Source: Taxawa tesnikishii (nom. ined.)
Lineage: Eukaryota > Ascomycota > Dothideomycetes > Dothideales
Length of the DNA stretch: 64,000 nucleotides
NCBI GenBank assembly: GCA_030247885.1
Contig: JAPDRO010000008.1
Span: 930,001-994,000, forward strand
Direction: 5' to 3'
In this document: positions 1 to 12,464 of the stretch, in pieces
Position numbering within the stretch: position 1 is the first letter of the stretch
Layout of the letters: each line of letters starts with the position of its first letter
The notes under the pieces: generated by a model
What the model saw: only the letters and a program-made list of their open reading frames with translations
Told to the model about the DNA's origin: nothing
Databases searched by the model: none
Position numbers and translations under genes: made by a program

Positions 1-17
1 CAAGCTAAAGTACTCAG

Positions 18-1836
18 GGTCTTGAGAGGGGAGGGGTCGAGTTTCTCAACGCTGGTTGCCAGCCACTTCAATACAAGTTCGGCAGCCACGACACCCGCTT
101 CAAGCGCTTCGAGAACAAAAACAACAAATGGGGCTTCTCGCGTCTAAAGCATCTCATCATCAACATTCACCCTACTTCCACTGACGAGATCTTCAATACC
201 CACCATGTGTCCCTCGCGACGTACTTCATGGTCCTCGCTCTCTGCAAGCTCCTCGAGAGATCAAATAACAAGAAGGAGCAGATCTGCCACATCAAGGTCT
301 GTTTCGTCAAGCCGAAAGAGTCTTCCACAGAGGACGCAGTGGGTCATCAAGTCACCATGAAGGCCGAGCGATACTGGTGGAACCCGGACACCGACGCCCC
401 ACGTGAGACTAGCATTTATGGTGTGCCGAACGTCAAGCTGGTTCTCCTTCCTCTGTCCCATCTCAGCAACGTACAGAATGTCACTATCGAGCTACCGTCC
501 TCCCTCAATGAATGCAAAGCCATCACGACCTGGAGAGATGAACTGGAGAAGCCTATGAAATGCAGATTGCCGACTCTCCACCTCGATGATGATTTCCAAT
601 ACAAGATGGGTGCCGCCCGTGACGCTCTGGAGGCGTTTATTTTTGAGAAGAAGTACGGCGGTTGCCCGACAGAGCTGGAGCCGGGACATTGGATGAGCGA
701 TGAAGACTACAATGAGGAAGACTTCGAGAATCCCGTGGACACTGAAGCAGAGGGAAGAGTACCAAGAGGGTTGCAAGCCCGGATATCAGTGTTTTTGAGA
801 TGTCTTACATGAGCCCTGAGAATCGTCAAGCCGTCTTGCAAGCGACACAAGAGGACGGTCGGAAGCCACCATCGCCCAAAGTGGATGCCGGAGAGGAGAG
901 ATCTTTAAACGAGTACCTTGATCCTAACCCCCAAGCGACCCCTGCAGTCGCCACGGGGATTGGAGGAGACGGAAGACTGATGGCCCGAACAGCAGCCCTG
1001 AGCCTTCCACAGGCTACACAGGCTACGCAGGCCAAAGGAAAGGGAAAGGAAAGGCTAAGTTGATTGGCTTGTTCCAAGATCTTCCTGCTTCTACGCCTAC
1101 CTGTTCTGGATCTTGGAACATACTGTTCAATGCAGACGGCGATGGACGCAGTACCTATACCGCTTCTCCCTCCAGTCCCAACTACACCGACAGCCAGGAG
1201 TCCAGCCAGGAGCGGGCTCGCGGATGGGACACCAATGCTTCCGGCTGGGATGCCTTGCATGGTACAGGAAGGACCTTGGGGACCATGTTCTCTTCGGTCA
1301 TTGATGAAGCCCGACCATCGTCCTTAGACAACCATAGGGGCAACACTCCTAAGATGTCCCGCTTTCTCTTGGACAACGAACCACCCACTAGCGGCCACCA
1401 TCAACCTGAGCGAGCTTATCCGGGCTCTCCGCTATCTGGTTCAGATATGGCCGCTGGGAGTGCTCAAAACCGCACCAATGAAGGGCATTCGAGCCACCTT
1501 CCCCGACTGTCCACCCATCGCACACGCCGTCAGCGCTACCTTCCTCCTAATCTATCCTTCCAGGATGACACCGCAAGCACCGGTAACTCCTCCAATATTT
1601 CCAGCGGCCTAAGCTTGCGGTACCCTCTTCTGAACAATACTTCTGCCACCGCTGGCTCGCACAACATGTCCACGGTTCAGCGCTTGCATCCCTATGCCAT
1701 CTCCACTCTAAATGTGTCACAAACACAGTCGTCGTATGTGCCGACCTCAGGCAACTACGTGGATCGCTTGCTGGATAGTTCCGACGATTCTGACGCTGTA
1801 CGTGACGATTCCGGGACGGAGGAATCGCTGCCATGA
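18..1836 (+). CDS. Partial F-box/2EXR-like hypothetical protein, left edge
   Basis: The window opens inside this gene; a branch-like gctaaag followed by tactcag (4-17) looks like the end of an intron, so the first visible exon probably starts at 18. Coding runs through three staggered open frames: 18-812, 800-1063 and 1060-1836. The first part has leucine-rich stretches (RLKHLIINIHPT near 150; LLPLSHLSNVQNVTIELP near 450), as in fungal F-box or 2EXR-type proteins, then an acidic segment. The last part is serine/threonine-rich and probably disordered, ending in an acidic SSDDSDAVRDDSGTEE tail. Each frame change is of the one-missing-base kind seen in other genes here (near 768 and in the A/G tract 1036-1053), so I read one gene rather than three. 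The function is not recognised; introns instead of frame breaks are possible. Confidence 0.45.
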
Positions 1837-4800
1837 GAATGATGATGATCAAGTCAGGATCGCCAGGACCGAGAGTGAACCAGAAGCATTTCCAGCCAGG
1901 AGTTCTTCTGATACTAGTCTCCTCCACGTTTTGCATGCCACTCTACGACATGTCTGAAGCACCATTCTTTCCTTTGAACATTCTACCATGATTTCTGCCG
2001 CTGGTGTTCTGGAGTACGCGAGTACCTGGTTCTGTCACAGTAATCTTACAAAGAGTAACTGAGGGGGCGTCTGCGAGGGACTGGTCATGATACCCCAAGG
2101 ATCTGTTAATGCGATCTGACGATTTTTCTGCGTTTTCATTGCCTGTCAAATCAGCGAGCATATTTAGGAAAACGTAGATACACTGTGACGAACAGGCTCC
2201 ACACAAAACTTCATTCTTTACGTTCGGAATTAACACTGCGTGAATTCTTCAACGGCCGTCCGCACTGGTTTTAGTCCCACCCAAGGTGCAGGGCATTTGA
2301 GAGCGAGAGATGAGACGCAGAGGTAAAGTGGTTATGGGACAACTCAGCCGCGCAACCAGACTGCTCAACCGGCTCCAGAATGCGATGGTGATTGAATTGT
2401 GCTCTCCCTATAGCGCAAGCTCGCGTCATCTTTACCCCTCCCACTTCTGGGCAATGATATTGAAAGCCGTGTGTAAGTCCCCTAAACGCCGCTCTGACGC
2501 CCAAGGTCACACAGAAACGGCATGCCTGTCTTGCGACGCGCTGCGATGTAACCACACCTCGCGTCGCACAAACCTTGAGTTGACTCTGCAAACTGGCTCG
2601 GAGGAGAAGGGAAAGCTAGGTACGACGCGATGGTCCAGATTGAAAGTGTAAGCATGGCTATGTAGAAACTAGTGTCGTGGTGTTAATGCGCTCAAGGCTC
2701 CCGCAGCCCTCGCCAAGGGCAGCAGATATGACCCTCTTTTCTTGGGAAGGTGAGTGATGAAATCGAAGATGCAGGTGCCCCGGGCGGGAAGTGTCACACG
2801 TAAGCAGATCTGGATGCTTACTCGCACTACTGCACTTCGGCTAAGGCTCCGTCGCTAGCCCGCCTGCTGTACTCTATACTTCATGCATAGGTGCACGTCT
2901 GCCGAGTGCCGAGCATAGGTCAATATGCATACCGCCCGACGCTGTGACATGCGTCGGGTTCGGGTTCGGGTTACTGTCATACAAGATCAAGTACCTGGCC
3001 CGAGATCGCAGAACGAATCACACAGCGTCAATGTCAAAGGGATAAAATGCTTGCTGCTTACGGCGCGGATGCAATAGGCGATAGGGCGGAGGCGCTCACG
3101 CGTACAGATGCAGGTAATCAATACAAGCCGGCATACGTCTGTGGCTGTCAATCCAGCTAGTGTGAAGTACAGTACATACTTGTACAGCAAAAGCCAATGA
3201 ACTGAAAGCAGCAGAAATTAGAGAAAAATGAACAGGGTATCAGAAAATGACAGTAGACGTATGCTCAGAAGTAAGCGGAAGTGGGAAGTGAGAAAATGAA
3301 GAGTCAGGCCAGCCGATACCTCCGAAAAAATCTTCCGGTCAAGTGAGTGCATGCATCATTACCCCAAAATTGAAAGAAGTTCCCCAGGAAACGCCTTGTT
3401 GGTACAGAGCAGCGTCTAAACGATTCCAGTCCGTCATCATGGCACATCCATAGGTTTCGTCGTCCGTCAGTGATAGGCGCAGCCGTGTATGAACGTCGGA
3501 GAAGACCAAGGAAAGATGATCTAGGAACGCCAGAGGAAAATCTAAGTAGAAACCCTGATGGGAACCGTCAAACGCCGAAAAATAGAAGATAGAAGACTGC
3601 AAGTATAGTAATGCTCACATCAGCCCGCTGATGGATGGATTGGCGGATGGTTTCTTTTCGGTATACCGAGACGTCGATCCAGATCCGTACGTCAGCTGGT
3701 CGATTTGGAAATGCAGACCATGCACAACATCCTCGTTTTGTTCTTTTTTTGTTTCTTTAGTTGGTAGATCTAGCACAGCGCAGCTGTAGTACAGTTGATG
3801 TGCGTCTTTGACAAAGTCTGCACGAGCGGTGCGGATGATAGTCCCCGTATAGTCCGCCAGGTGTGAAGCAGGGTCGCCGGCCGCTGGGTCTTTCGTGTGC
3901 TTTCATGGTTCACCTGCTGGAGGTATCGAGGCCGATCTTAGGTGCCTTACGATGAGCGGTAAGACTCGAACCCGCCGCTGCTGTAGCCCGAGTCTGGGGA
4001 ATGAGGATGCGGTGTGGGTGGCTGTGCTTGCTTTCGTCGTGTGGAGTGTGCCGGACATGTGTATCCAACTAGGACGACCTTCTCCTGGATAGTATGGCCT
4101 CGCTGGCCGCGCACCGGGCACGGGTCGATTGAGTGCACGTAATAGACGCAACGGCAAACGGAGTAGCGTTCGGTGACTTGGTAACACATGCTTGCTGAGA
4201 ATGCGGAAGAGCTGCAAGGACTAGCAAGCAACGATAACACGACAACAGCAGCAAAGCAAGCGTATGCACGCAAATGGATGATTATACGAGACGTCAAAAG
4301 GAGTGTTTGAGAAGCTGAAACAATGCGCTGAACGATGAAGATATGAAACGGAGTGGAAATGGGGTGCGATGGTAGACTTATACTTTCTTTCAGGCCACCA
4401 TGTTGGTGATGTACGGTGACTCGAAGATAAGAAGTCTAGTTCAATGACCTGCATGATGCGGTAACGCAGGCACCCACGAGGCAGGAAAGTGCAATACACA
4501 TTGCTATAGGGTGAGAGGGCCGAGGCAGGGGTCATGCGATTGCGTGAAGTGTAGCCTAGAAGAGTTAGAGCCGGCCGTGTATGAGGCCTGGAGCCGTTGT
4601 GCTTAGTGAAGATAGAAAGTCAGATGGAGTGTCGTGACAGCAGATGGAAGATGGGGCAGGTGGAATTTGCCGAGGCGGAGGCTCCTAGAGGCTCTATCGC
4701 TCCGTCGGAGAGGCCATGCGGTCCGTGACAACGAAGCCGAGTTGCCGTACATAGTGACCCAGGAAGGACGCTTGGAGTGCGTGGATCGCTGGGTAGCGAC

Positions 4801-6079
4801 CGCATCCCTGTACTCGCCATGTGTTACTAAACTCAGTAAGCAGAATGATGTCGAGCTGCAGTGCTAGACGCTCTGACGGCTCTCTTTCAGCCCTCCAAGA
4901 TCACGAGCTTGGGAGGCCGCCCGCCTAGCTGGCAGGCGGAAGTTCGTCGGCAGCATGCCGCGCGTGCACTTGAACGGATGGGGTTGCTGGTAGTGCTACC
5001 TCTGATGGTGGTGGTAGGGTCAGACGGGTACGCAAATGTCGTGATGCCGAGGGTACGAGATGACAGAATGAGCAGGTCGTCAAGAGCAGGAGGGAGGCTG
5101 TGCAAAGACGAGTACTTTGGGTGAAGGAGAAAGAGCGGAGAGTGAGAGGTGCGGTGTGATACCGAAGCGCGGCGCAGTCAAGCCAAGCCGCTGACATCTT
5201 GGCTTCGGTTGAAGATGCTGTGATTTGTTTTGAGAGTAGGCGACAGCCAAACAGCTGCATATTAAAGTGCGAATTGACTTGGGTGAACTATGATGCTTGC
5301 TCCTCTGGCAATATTCGGCACGGTTGAAAGTTGCTCCCATAGACAAGTCATTCCACCGTGTGTGCTTGCGCCGTGAATATCGCAACTCCACGCGAATCCT
5401 GACAGCAGAGACTTTCCTCCATCGATAACTGAACAAAGTCGTATCGCACATGTCACACCGACATTGAGTGGAAGTCTACACCGCGAAGGAGGAGCAAGGC
5501 TCAGGCCTGCTGTACCGTGTGCTACAGTGACCTCTGGAGCGAGCCACTTTCTCACATGACTTTACTATCAAGAGCCAAAGGTAAGGTGTCTGGTTGTCGG
5601 ATCAGGAACGTATCAGCTACAAGGCACGCGATCCCTCAGGCCCACCATCCCCGGCAAGAGTCATAATTACACTTATGCTGGCTAATCCTCCGAAACCCTC
5701 AACCCAGCCGCACACGCCGAGCTCAAAGACCGTCAGGACACGGAGACTCCGAGACACAACCATCCATACTAGTTGCGAATTCCGGATATGGTTTGCACTA
5801 CTGAGGCTGTGATCGTCGATAACCTCGTTCTCCATAAAATGAGAGGGCTTGCAAAAAGCCCTTGGGGTTCAGAGTCCTGTATTAAGTACGAGCGGAGGAT
5901 CGATCACAGGGTCCCAGTTCAAGTTCTTAAATCGAGTTACAAGCAGACAACTTTATTCATTCTATATTCCAAGACGGTATATACCAGAACACAGTACGAC
6001 CAAATGCCGGGCTCTGGGCCACATGCCTTTGCCGAATGCGCCAAAACTCCTTCGCAAAACCGCCAAGACTCAACATCGT
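1837..6079. other. Long gene-poor stretch
   Basis: About 4.2 kb without a convincing coding region on either strand. Open frames here are short, overlap on opposite strands and contain no recognisable domain. Base composition is similar to the neighbouring genes rather than AT-rich, so it does not look like RIP-mutated repeat DNA. No tRNA, 5S RNA or terminal repeats were seen. It could hold untranslated regions, a non-coding transcript or an old decayed gene. Confidence 0.5.
2955..2972 (+). repeat. Three copies of CGGGTT
   Basis: A perfect three-unit hexamer repeat inside the gene-poor stretch. It resembles a degenerate telomere-like unit, but three copies are far too few to suggest a telomere or former chromosome end. 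Confidence 0.6.
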
Positions 6080-7420
6080 CTACGCCACGCCATTTGCACC
6101 CAGCCCAGTCTTCGATGCTTCTTCCGGGTCCTTCAGAGATTTCGCTGGTGCCGGGTTCAAGATCCTCGTAGCATCGATCAATGGTGCGGATGGGTTGAGC
6201 TCAAGACCAAAGCCAGGCTTGTCCAGTTCCGCCGCAACATCTAGGTATCCCTTGACCGGAATAGGCTCATTTGTGAAAAGGTTACCGAACACCGGCAGAA
6301 CCGACTTTCCGTCTGGCGAGTTGGCGAGGTACTCTTGGAACGGAGAGTTTGTCTGCGACACGACGAAGTGGTAGCTGTAAGGACCGCTTGCGTGAGGCAC
6401 GACTGGGATGTCGTACGCTGAGGCCATTGCTGAAACCTTTAGAAGCTCAGTCATTCCTCCCAACCACATGACGTCTGGCTGGAGAATGTCGAGGTTGCGA
6501 CCCTCAATGAGCTTGCGGAAGCCGTATCTCGAGTACTCGTGCTCTCCAGTCGTGAACTTGATGGTGGGGTGGGCGCGCTTCAGCAGAGCATGGCCATCAA
6601 AGTCATCAGGCGACAGGCACTCCTCCCACCAGTTGATATTTAAGTCCTTGCACTTCTCTACAAGCTCAATGGTGTATGGCACATTCAAGCTCATGTAGCA
6701 GTCAACCATGAGTGGGAAGTCAGGTCCCACGGCTTCCCGGTGCTTGCGCAGGAACTCAATGTTCTTCTTCATGCCCTCCACACCCTCGCCGGGGCTGTAC
6801 GGAAGAGGAACCTTGCCACCAAAGAAACCCATCTCCTTTGCCGCTGCCGGCTCTGGACCCGTACAGTAGAAGTTGAGTCTTTCCCGTGTTGCGCCGCCAA
6901 TCATCTTGTAAACTGGCTCATTGCGGATCTTGCCTAGGAGATCCCAGATTGCAAGGTCAATGACCGAGATGACTGCTACCGGGAGACCTTTGCGTCCGTA
7001 GAACATCGATCCTCGGTACATTTGTTCGAAGAGGTGATTGGTATCGCGCGGGTCTGTCTTACATTAGCCGGGCTCCTGACGGCTTCTCGCCATACCTACC
7101 AGCTCCGATCAGGAATCTGTTGAAGTGCTCTGCGACCAGCCAGCATGCTGGAGGCCCACCGAAGCCGGTTGCGAAGCCCTTGGTGCCATCCGTTGCCTCA
7201 ATCTCAACAAAGAAAGAGCCAAGCACGTTGATGCCCCAGCTTGTCCGGGACTTTCTGTACTCCTCGTACCCTGACATGGGCGTCGAAATCTTAGAGTCGA
7301 TGAGCCAATGGCCCCCTTAACATTGTGGTAGTCGCCGCCAGATCCCACGCCCTGGATCACGAAGGTTCGCACCTCCTTGATCTTGGGGAACGATTTCACG
7401 CCGCCTTCTTGGTGCACCAT
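6080..7420 (-). CDS. LRA3: L-rhamnonate dehydratase (enolase superfamily)
   Basis: Dehydrates L-rhamnonate to 2-keto-3-deoxy-L-rhamnonate, the third step of the fungal non-phosphorylated L-rhamnose pathway; expected to be cytosolic. The N-terminal part has GGDYHNVKG and TSWGINVLGSFFVEIEA. The barrel carries the magnesium ligands expected of the family (LMVDCYM, WWEECL, TTGEHEY) and the catalytic histidine in VVPHASGPYSYH. The start is the ATG at 7418-7420. One intron, 7054-7099, joins GA to DPRDTNHLFEQMYRG. The coding frame shifts within a run of five G (7312-7316 on the minus strand), where a sixth G would give the conserved NVKGGHWLID; corrected length is about 431 residues, normal for the family. 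It is divergently arranged with a Zn2Cys6 regulator. Also called lrdA in aspergilli. Confidence 0.9.
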
Positions 7421-7929
7421 CTTGAAGGGAATTCGCGAAGCTTATGTAGATTGAGAAAGGTTCATACAAGTTGAAGAAACAAGATGCAGGATTTCAGCAA
7501 GGGTCAAATATATGAATAGGATGAGGAGAGAGCAGAGGAAACGAAAGAGCAATGCCAGACGCGCTGCCGCTGCCGCTGCCAGTCGCTACATTATGTACAT
7601 GTACGTTTCCGCCAGTCGCCTAGCACATCTGACTGTGGGCCGCAGCCCACACGCTCGAGCGAATGGTAGAGCGCCCAACACAATAGCCGGCAGAAAGGCC
7701 AAGACGCGGTCGGCGTGCATTGCTCCTGCAGACGAGGGCCGTCATGTGCTCGTGGGTGTATTGGCAGCGTGAGGGGCGTTTAAGCTTTGGATGCGGGGTA
7801 TCTGCTGAGGGCAGGAGTGGTCAGCACTGGTCACTGCGGGCAGCGGAACTGCGGCCGCTGGTTTATTAGACCGACGCTCGCTCTCTTCCCTCGTCTCTTC
7901 GGTTGGACTCAGCCCGAACAGTTCACGCC
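7421..7929. promoter_or_regulatory. Shared divergent promoter, LRA3 / Zn2Cys6 regulator
   Basis: Roughly 0.5 kb separates the two start codons, so both promoters must lie here. The region has several CGG triplets, the half-site type bound by Zn2Cys6 dimers, including an 8-bp palindrome gcggccgc at 7851-7858. No clear TATA box is seen. Control of LRA3 by the adjacent regulator is inference from the layout only. Confidence 0.4.
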
Positions 7930-10618
7930 ATGTCCGCTGCTGCTGCTGCGGCGACCTCGCCAAACCAGCACATCAGCCCGAACGACGACAGATCGCCTGG
8001 CTCAAACTCTCAGCACGCCGACGACGCCAGGGACAAGTTCGTCGACTCGGACGATTCTGACGGCGACGATGGCCGGGAAAGGAAGAGGCCCCGCCGGCCA
8101 ATGAGCGTCTCGTGCGAGCTCTGCAAGCAGCGTAAGGTACGTCGTTATTAGTGTCGCGTGTGCACCTCCGAGTCGTGTCTGTACCATGCCTCTTCTTGCT
8201 CACCACACGCGCTTTCCAGGTACGTTGCGACAGAGGACAGCCGTCGTGTGGTTGGTGTGTGCGCAACGGGCAGGTATGCGAATACAAGGAGCGCAAGAAG
8301 CCCGGCTTGCGCGCGGGTTACGGCAGGGAGCTGGAGGCGCGTCTTGGTAAGTCAACAACTCTTGATTTTACATACCACCAGTCGCTTGACTCTCTATCGG
8401 GAGCGCCAGAAAGAAGACTGGAAGCTATGCAGCGTCTGAGCACCAACGTATCGTTAGGAAACATGCTTCTGAAGTGTTGCTAACTGGTTGGAGACAAGCT
8501 AGAAGGCGTGCTGCAGACGCAGCAACAAGTTCTTCAGCAGCTCTCTGGACACCTCTCAAATCAAGCGCAGGCACAATTGCAAGAGCGACCCAACATCCCT
8601 ACGCCTCCTGCACCGCAATCAAGTCATGGACTTTCACCGGAAGCTGCCCTGTATATGCAGAGACCATCTACCTTTTCTACTGCAGGTAGTACAGACTTCA
8701 ATGGCCTTGGCGGTCATCGCGGAAATGGGAGCATGCAGTCCCGCCATCATCAGCCTCAACAGCAGCAACCACCACCCCTTCACCGTATGCCATCGACTAG
8801 CACAGACGGCTATGCCCCCACAAATCCACCACTCGAATCACCCAGCTTGAACATACCAGGCGCAAATTACCACGCCACTGGTGGTGCGGTTTCGGTCGTA
8901 GCGCAGGATGGCGATCTGCCACCGTACGACCTGCTTTATGCTCTTGTCGATCTGTTCTTCAAGCACATCAACACCTGGTGTCCTATTCTGCATAGGCGCA
9001 CAACATTGGACGCACTGTTCGGACCCCAGACGCTGGACGAGGCTGATAGGATACTGCTGCATGCTATCGTTGCGACAACATTGCGTTTCTCGGCCGATAC
9101 CCGGCTAGATGAACAATCGCGTGAACGCTATCACTCGGTGTCTAAGCAGAAGGTCCTGCTGTATGGCTTGGAGAATAGCTCAGTGAAAGCACTGCAAGCA
9201 TTAGTGATACTGGCTTTGGACATCGTAGGCTCTTCCAATGGTCCGCCAGGCTGGAACTTGTTGGCCTTGATCACAAGAAGCGTAGTGCAGCTTGGGCTAG
9301 CTGTCGAGATCACCTCGACATCTGTATCCCCGCTATACCCCTCGATTTACACGCTCCGAGCCATGGTTCTTCCGGAGCCAAAGGACTTCATTGAGGACGA
9401 GAGCCGGAGGCGGCTGTTCTGGATGGTGTATTTGCTCGACCGGTATGCCACGATAGCTACCGCGTTTGAATTCGCTCTCGATGATAAGGAGATCGACCGC
9501 AAGCTGCCGTGTCGAGATGACTTGTTCGCCCGTAACCAGCTCGTGGAAACACGTTGGTTCCACACTGAAGACAGGACTGATTATTCGATGAACAAACCGG
9601 AGAACCTGGGCTCATTTAGTTATTACGTTGAGATACTGGGTATTCTGTCTCGTATACATCGTTTCCTCAAGAAGCCGGTCGACATCGGTGCTCTCTCGGA
9701 CGTCGAGCAGTGGCAACGCGAATATCGTCAGCTTGACAGCGAACTCAACGCGTGGAAGTTCAGTCTTCCCGGAGAATATGGAAACATGTCACGCCTATTT
9801 GGTCCTCATGGCAACAAGATCGTCAACTGCCTCTGGGTCATGTTGCATGTCACCTACCATACGTGCGTAAATATTCACAGCTCTCGTTGCAAGAATAGTC
9901 GCTAACGTCTCGCAGTGCTGTTATCCGCTTGCACTCATCAGCAGCGTACCCAACAACACGATCACCAATTTTCACCCCCTCGTTTAGCGCGAGCCAACGC
10001 TGCCATCAAGCGGTGGAGGACATATGTGCTGTTTGTACATACGTCAGCAGCAACCAGATGCTGACCAAGCTCGGTCCACCGTTTGCTTTCTCCCTTTGGG
10101 TTGCGGCTCGCTTGCTTCTCGTTCACGGCTCGACGATTGACCATCAGCTCAATCCGAACATCCATGCTCTCGTCGAGACCCTCCGAGAGATGGGATCTTA
10201 CTGGGAGGTTGCTGCCCGGTATGCCACCCTGCTGCAGCGGGTGCTCGATGAGTTCAACGAGTCTGAGCGGGCACCTGCCGGTGCAAACGGCGAGCGCGTG
10301 ACGCCCTCCACCGTCCGTATCCTGGCAGACATGCGACGCTGCGCATACGACCTGGACTTCCTCATTTCCAGACAGCCAAGGCAGTACTTAGGTCCCGCCA
10401 AGGTAGCGTCGATAACACCAGCTAGGACTCCTGCGCCCAATGAGCTCGAGTACCTTGATGTGTTCGATTTCTTCAACATGCCGAGGCTTCCCGTGTCCGC
10501 CGATGCATCCGGAAATGCGAACAACGGAGACTTCCATGTTCCAGATCTGGGCACGAGTAACGAGTTCAACATTACCAATTTCATGTACGATGCCAATTCG
10601 GACTGGTTCAGCCGCTAG
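7930..10618 (+). CDS. Zn2Cys6 fungal-specific transcription factor
   Basis: A nuclear DNA-binding regulator of about 801 residues. The zinc cluster reads CELCKQRKVRCDRGQPSCGW then C and C (pattern C-x2-C-x6-C-x6-C-x2-C-x6-C), followed by basic ERKKPG and a short coiled coil (RELEARLDKLEGVLQTQQQV). The middle-homology (Fungal_trans) domain starts near DLLYALVDLFFKHINTWCP and includes DESRRRLFWMVYLLDRY. Three introns fit splice consensus and phase: 8137-8219 (inside the zinc cluster), 8347-8493 and 9863-9915. The ATG at 7930 is the first in frame. The N-terminus is Ser/Asp-rich; a Gln-rich linker follows the coiled coil. Its position opposite LRA3 suggests, but does not show, a role in rhamnose or related sugar use. 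Confidence 0.88.
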
Positions 10619-11155
10619 ATTGGATGATGAGACTGGGGAAATTGCGGGTCGCCGTGTTGGCGCCTTGATCTTGATATGCATTCTCCATGTTGGTGCCGTT
10701 CTGCTCTCCTGTACATCCGGTCTGTCCCTACACATATCACCATAGTATCGATACCCCGGCGTTGTCGGTCGGTTTTAGCTCTTCGCCTCGTCCTGCCTTC
10801 CGAAAAGCCGCTCCACGTGGTTGTTCGTGACGTCCTTCACCCTTATCATCAATATAGCAGTAACTTTAACCTGTGCGCAACGAAAATCGGATCACGAGAG
10901 TCCACGATCATGACCATCGCGGTGGTAGGTGCTGGAGGCGCAAAGATCTCAATGTCCTTAGGGCCAAACTTTGTATGACGAGATTGTGATCGCATGAAAC
11001 GCTGAAACGGACCCTGGAAGCTCGACAGGTCCCTCTCATTGGGCGGGTGCGGCACGACTCCAGCAGAAAGATCTCGGATCTAACAAAACACGAGGCCACT
11101 GCATGACAGCATATTTTCTTGTGCCTGGTCTCCTGGGATGAATGTTGTAGCGGCA

Positions 11156-11162
11156 TATATAA
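11156..11162 (+). promoter_or_regulatory. TATA box of the aldo-keto reductase gene
   Basis: TATATAA lies about 137 bp upstream of the reductase ATG and is followed by a pyrimidine-rich, CAAC-containing leader, a usual layout for a strongly expressed fungal promoter. Confidence 0.5.
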
Positions 11163-11298
11163 GATCGCCTGCGCGACTCGACGGTAAAAGATCATTCCTA
11201 TATCTCGTCTTGTCTTGCTTCCCCATTTCATCTTGCTCGACACCGATAGAACAACACCCATACCCCATCTCTAATACAACAGATTAACCCCATACATC

Positions 11299-12464
11299 AT
11301 GCAGAAAGTCCTTCAGACTGCTCTGAGTGCCGGCCTCTCCGCCACGGAGGGCTTCCACTCCAGCAAGCCGAACCCAGTGCCTAAGGACTTCAACGGCATG
11401 GAATACGTTCTTCCAGTCGATTTCGTGCCCAAGGGGTCAGGACGCATCAGCATCAAGGGCAAGAACGGTAATGTCGATGCATCTTACATCAGCATCGGCG
11501 CCTGGTCTTGGGGTGACGACTCTACCTGGCACTGGAACGATGACGAGCTGGACAGCTTGAAGGAGGGCTGGAAGCTCCTCGTCGAGAACGGCATCAACTA
11601 CATCGATACAGCGCAGGCATACGGCAGCGGCAAGAGCGAAGAGATCTGTGGAGAGCTAGTCAAGGGTATGCCCAGAGACAGCTATGTCATGCAGACCAAG
11701 TACTACGTCGTACCAAAGCCGGCAAACATCCTCCACCCTGCTGGCGACGTCGTTACAGCTCTGGAGTCTAGCTTGAAGCGCATGGGACTCGACTTCGTTG
11801 ATGTTTATATGATTCACGGCCCAATCCACCCTGGCTCATACAAGACGATCGCGGAGGGCGCGGCCGAGTGTGTCGAGAAGGGTATGACCAAGTGCATCGC
11901 TGTCGCCAACTACGACGCTGAGGACATGATCAAGATGTACGATGCGTTGGCTGAGCATGGTACGTATTCCCTTGTCGCATTCAAACCGCTAAAGACACAA
12001 AGAGTAATACGAACCGTGCAGGCATCCCACTTGCAATCAACCAGTGCGAGTACTCCGTCCTCCGCCGCATGCCCGAGACCAGTGGTCTGATGAAGGCGTG
12101 TCGGGAGCGTGGCATCATTTTCCAGAGCTATTCCTCCCTTGCCCAGGGACGTCTGACCGGCAAGTGGAACTCGAAGAATGAGCCGCCCAAGACGTACCGT
12201 TTCTCTTCGTACCCAATGAAGGATCTTGAGCCAACTCTGGATGTGCTCAGGAAGATCGCTGATGCGCACAATGTCACCATGGCAGGTGTTGCGCTGAATT
12301 ACAACTTGTCTAAGGGCGTGATTCCTGTTGTTGGTGTCAGAAACTCGGGACAGGCCAAGAGCAACTTGACCGCGTTCGACTGGAGGCTGAGCGACGAGGA
12401 GATCAAGGAAATCGACTCTGTGAGCTTGGAGGGCAAGACTACCCTGTTCTGGCAGCAAGGGTAG
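11299..12464 (+). CDS. Aldo-keto reductase
   Basis: NAD(P)H-dependent reductase of carbonyl substrates, about 367 residues in two exons (intron 11960-12021, joining EHG to IPLAINQCEYS). The (beta/alpha)8 fold residues of the catalytic tetrad are visible: Asp and Tyr in NYIDTAQAYGSG, Lys in VMQTKYYV and His in DVYMIHGPIH. The C-terminal cofactor-binding part has GVIPVVGVRNSGQA. About 60 residues precede the first barrel strand (SIGAWSWGDD), longer than most cytosolic members and without an obvious signal peptide. The start ATG follows a TATA box. The substrate cannot be read from sequence; pyridoxal-reductase-like or sugar-reductase-like members are both possible. It lies downstream of, and parallel to, the Zn2Cys6 regulator. 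Confidence 0.88.

Noticed and set aside
2955-2972. Telomere-like repeat
   Set aside because: Only three units of CGGGTT, not the fungal TTAGGG, with unique sequence on both sides.
3955-3985. tRNA B-box-like sequence (gggttcgagtc on the minus strand)
   Set aside because: No acceptor, D or anticodon stems can be drawn around it.
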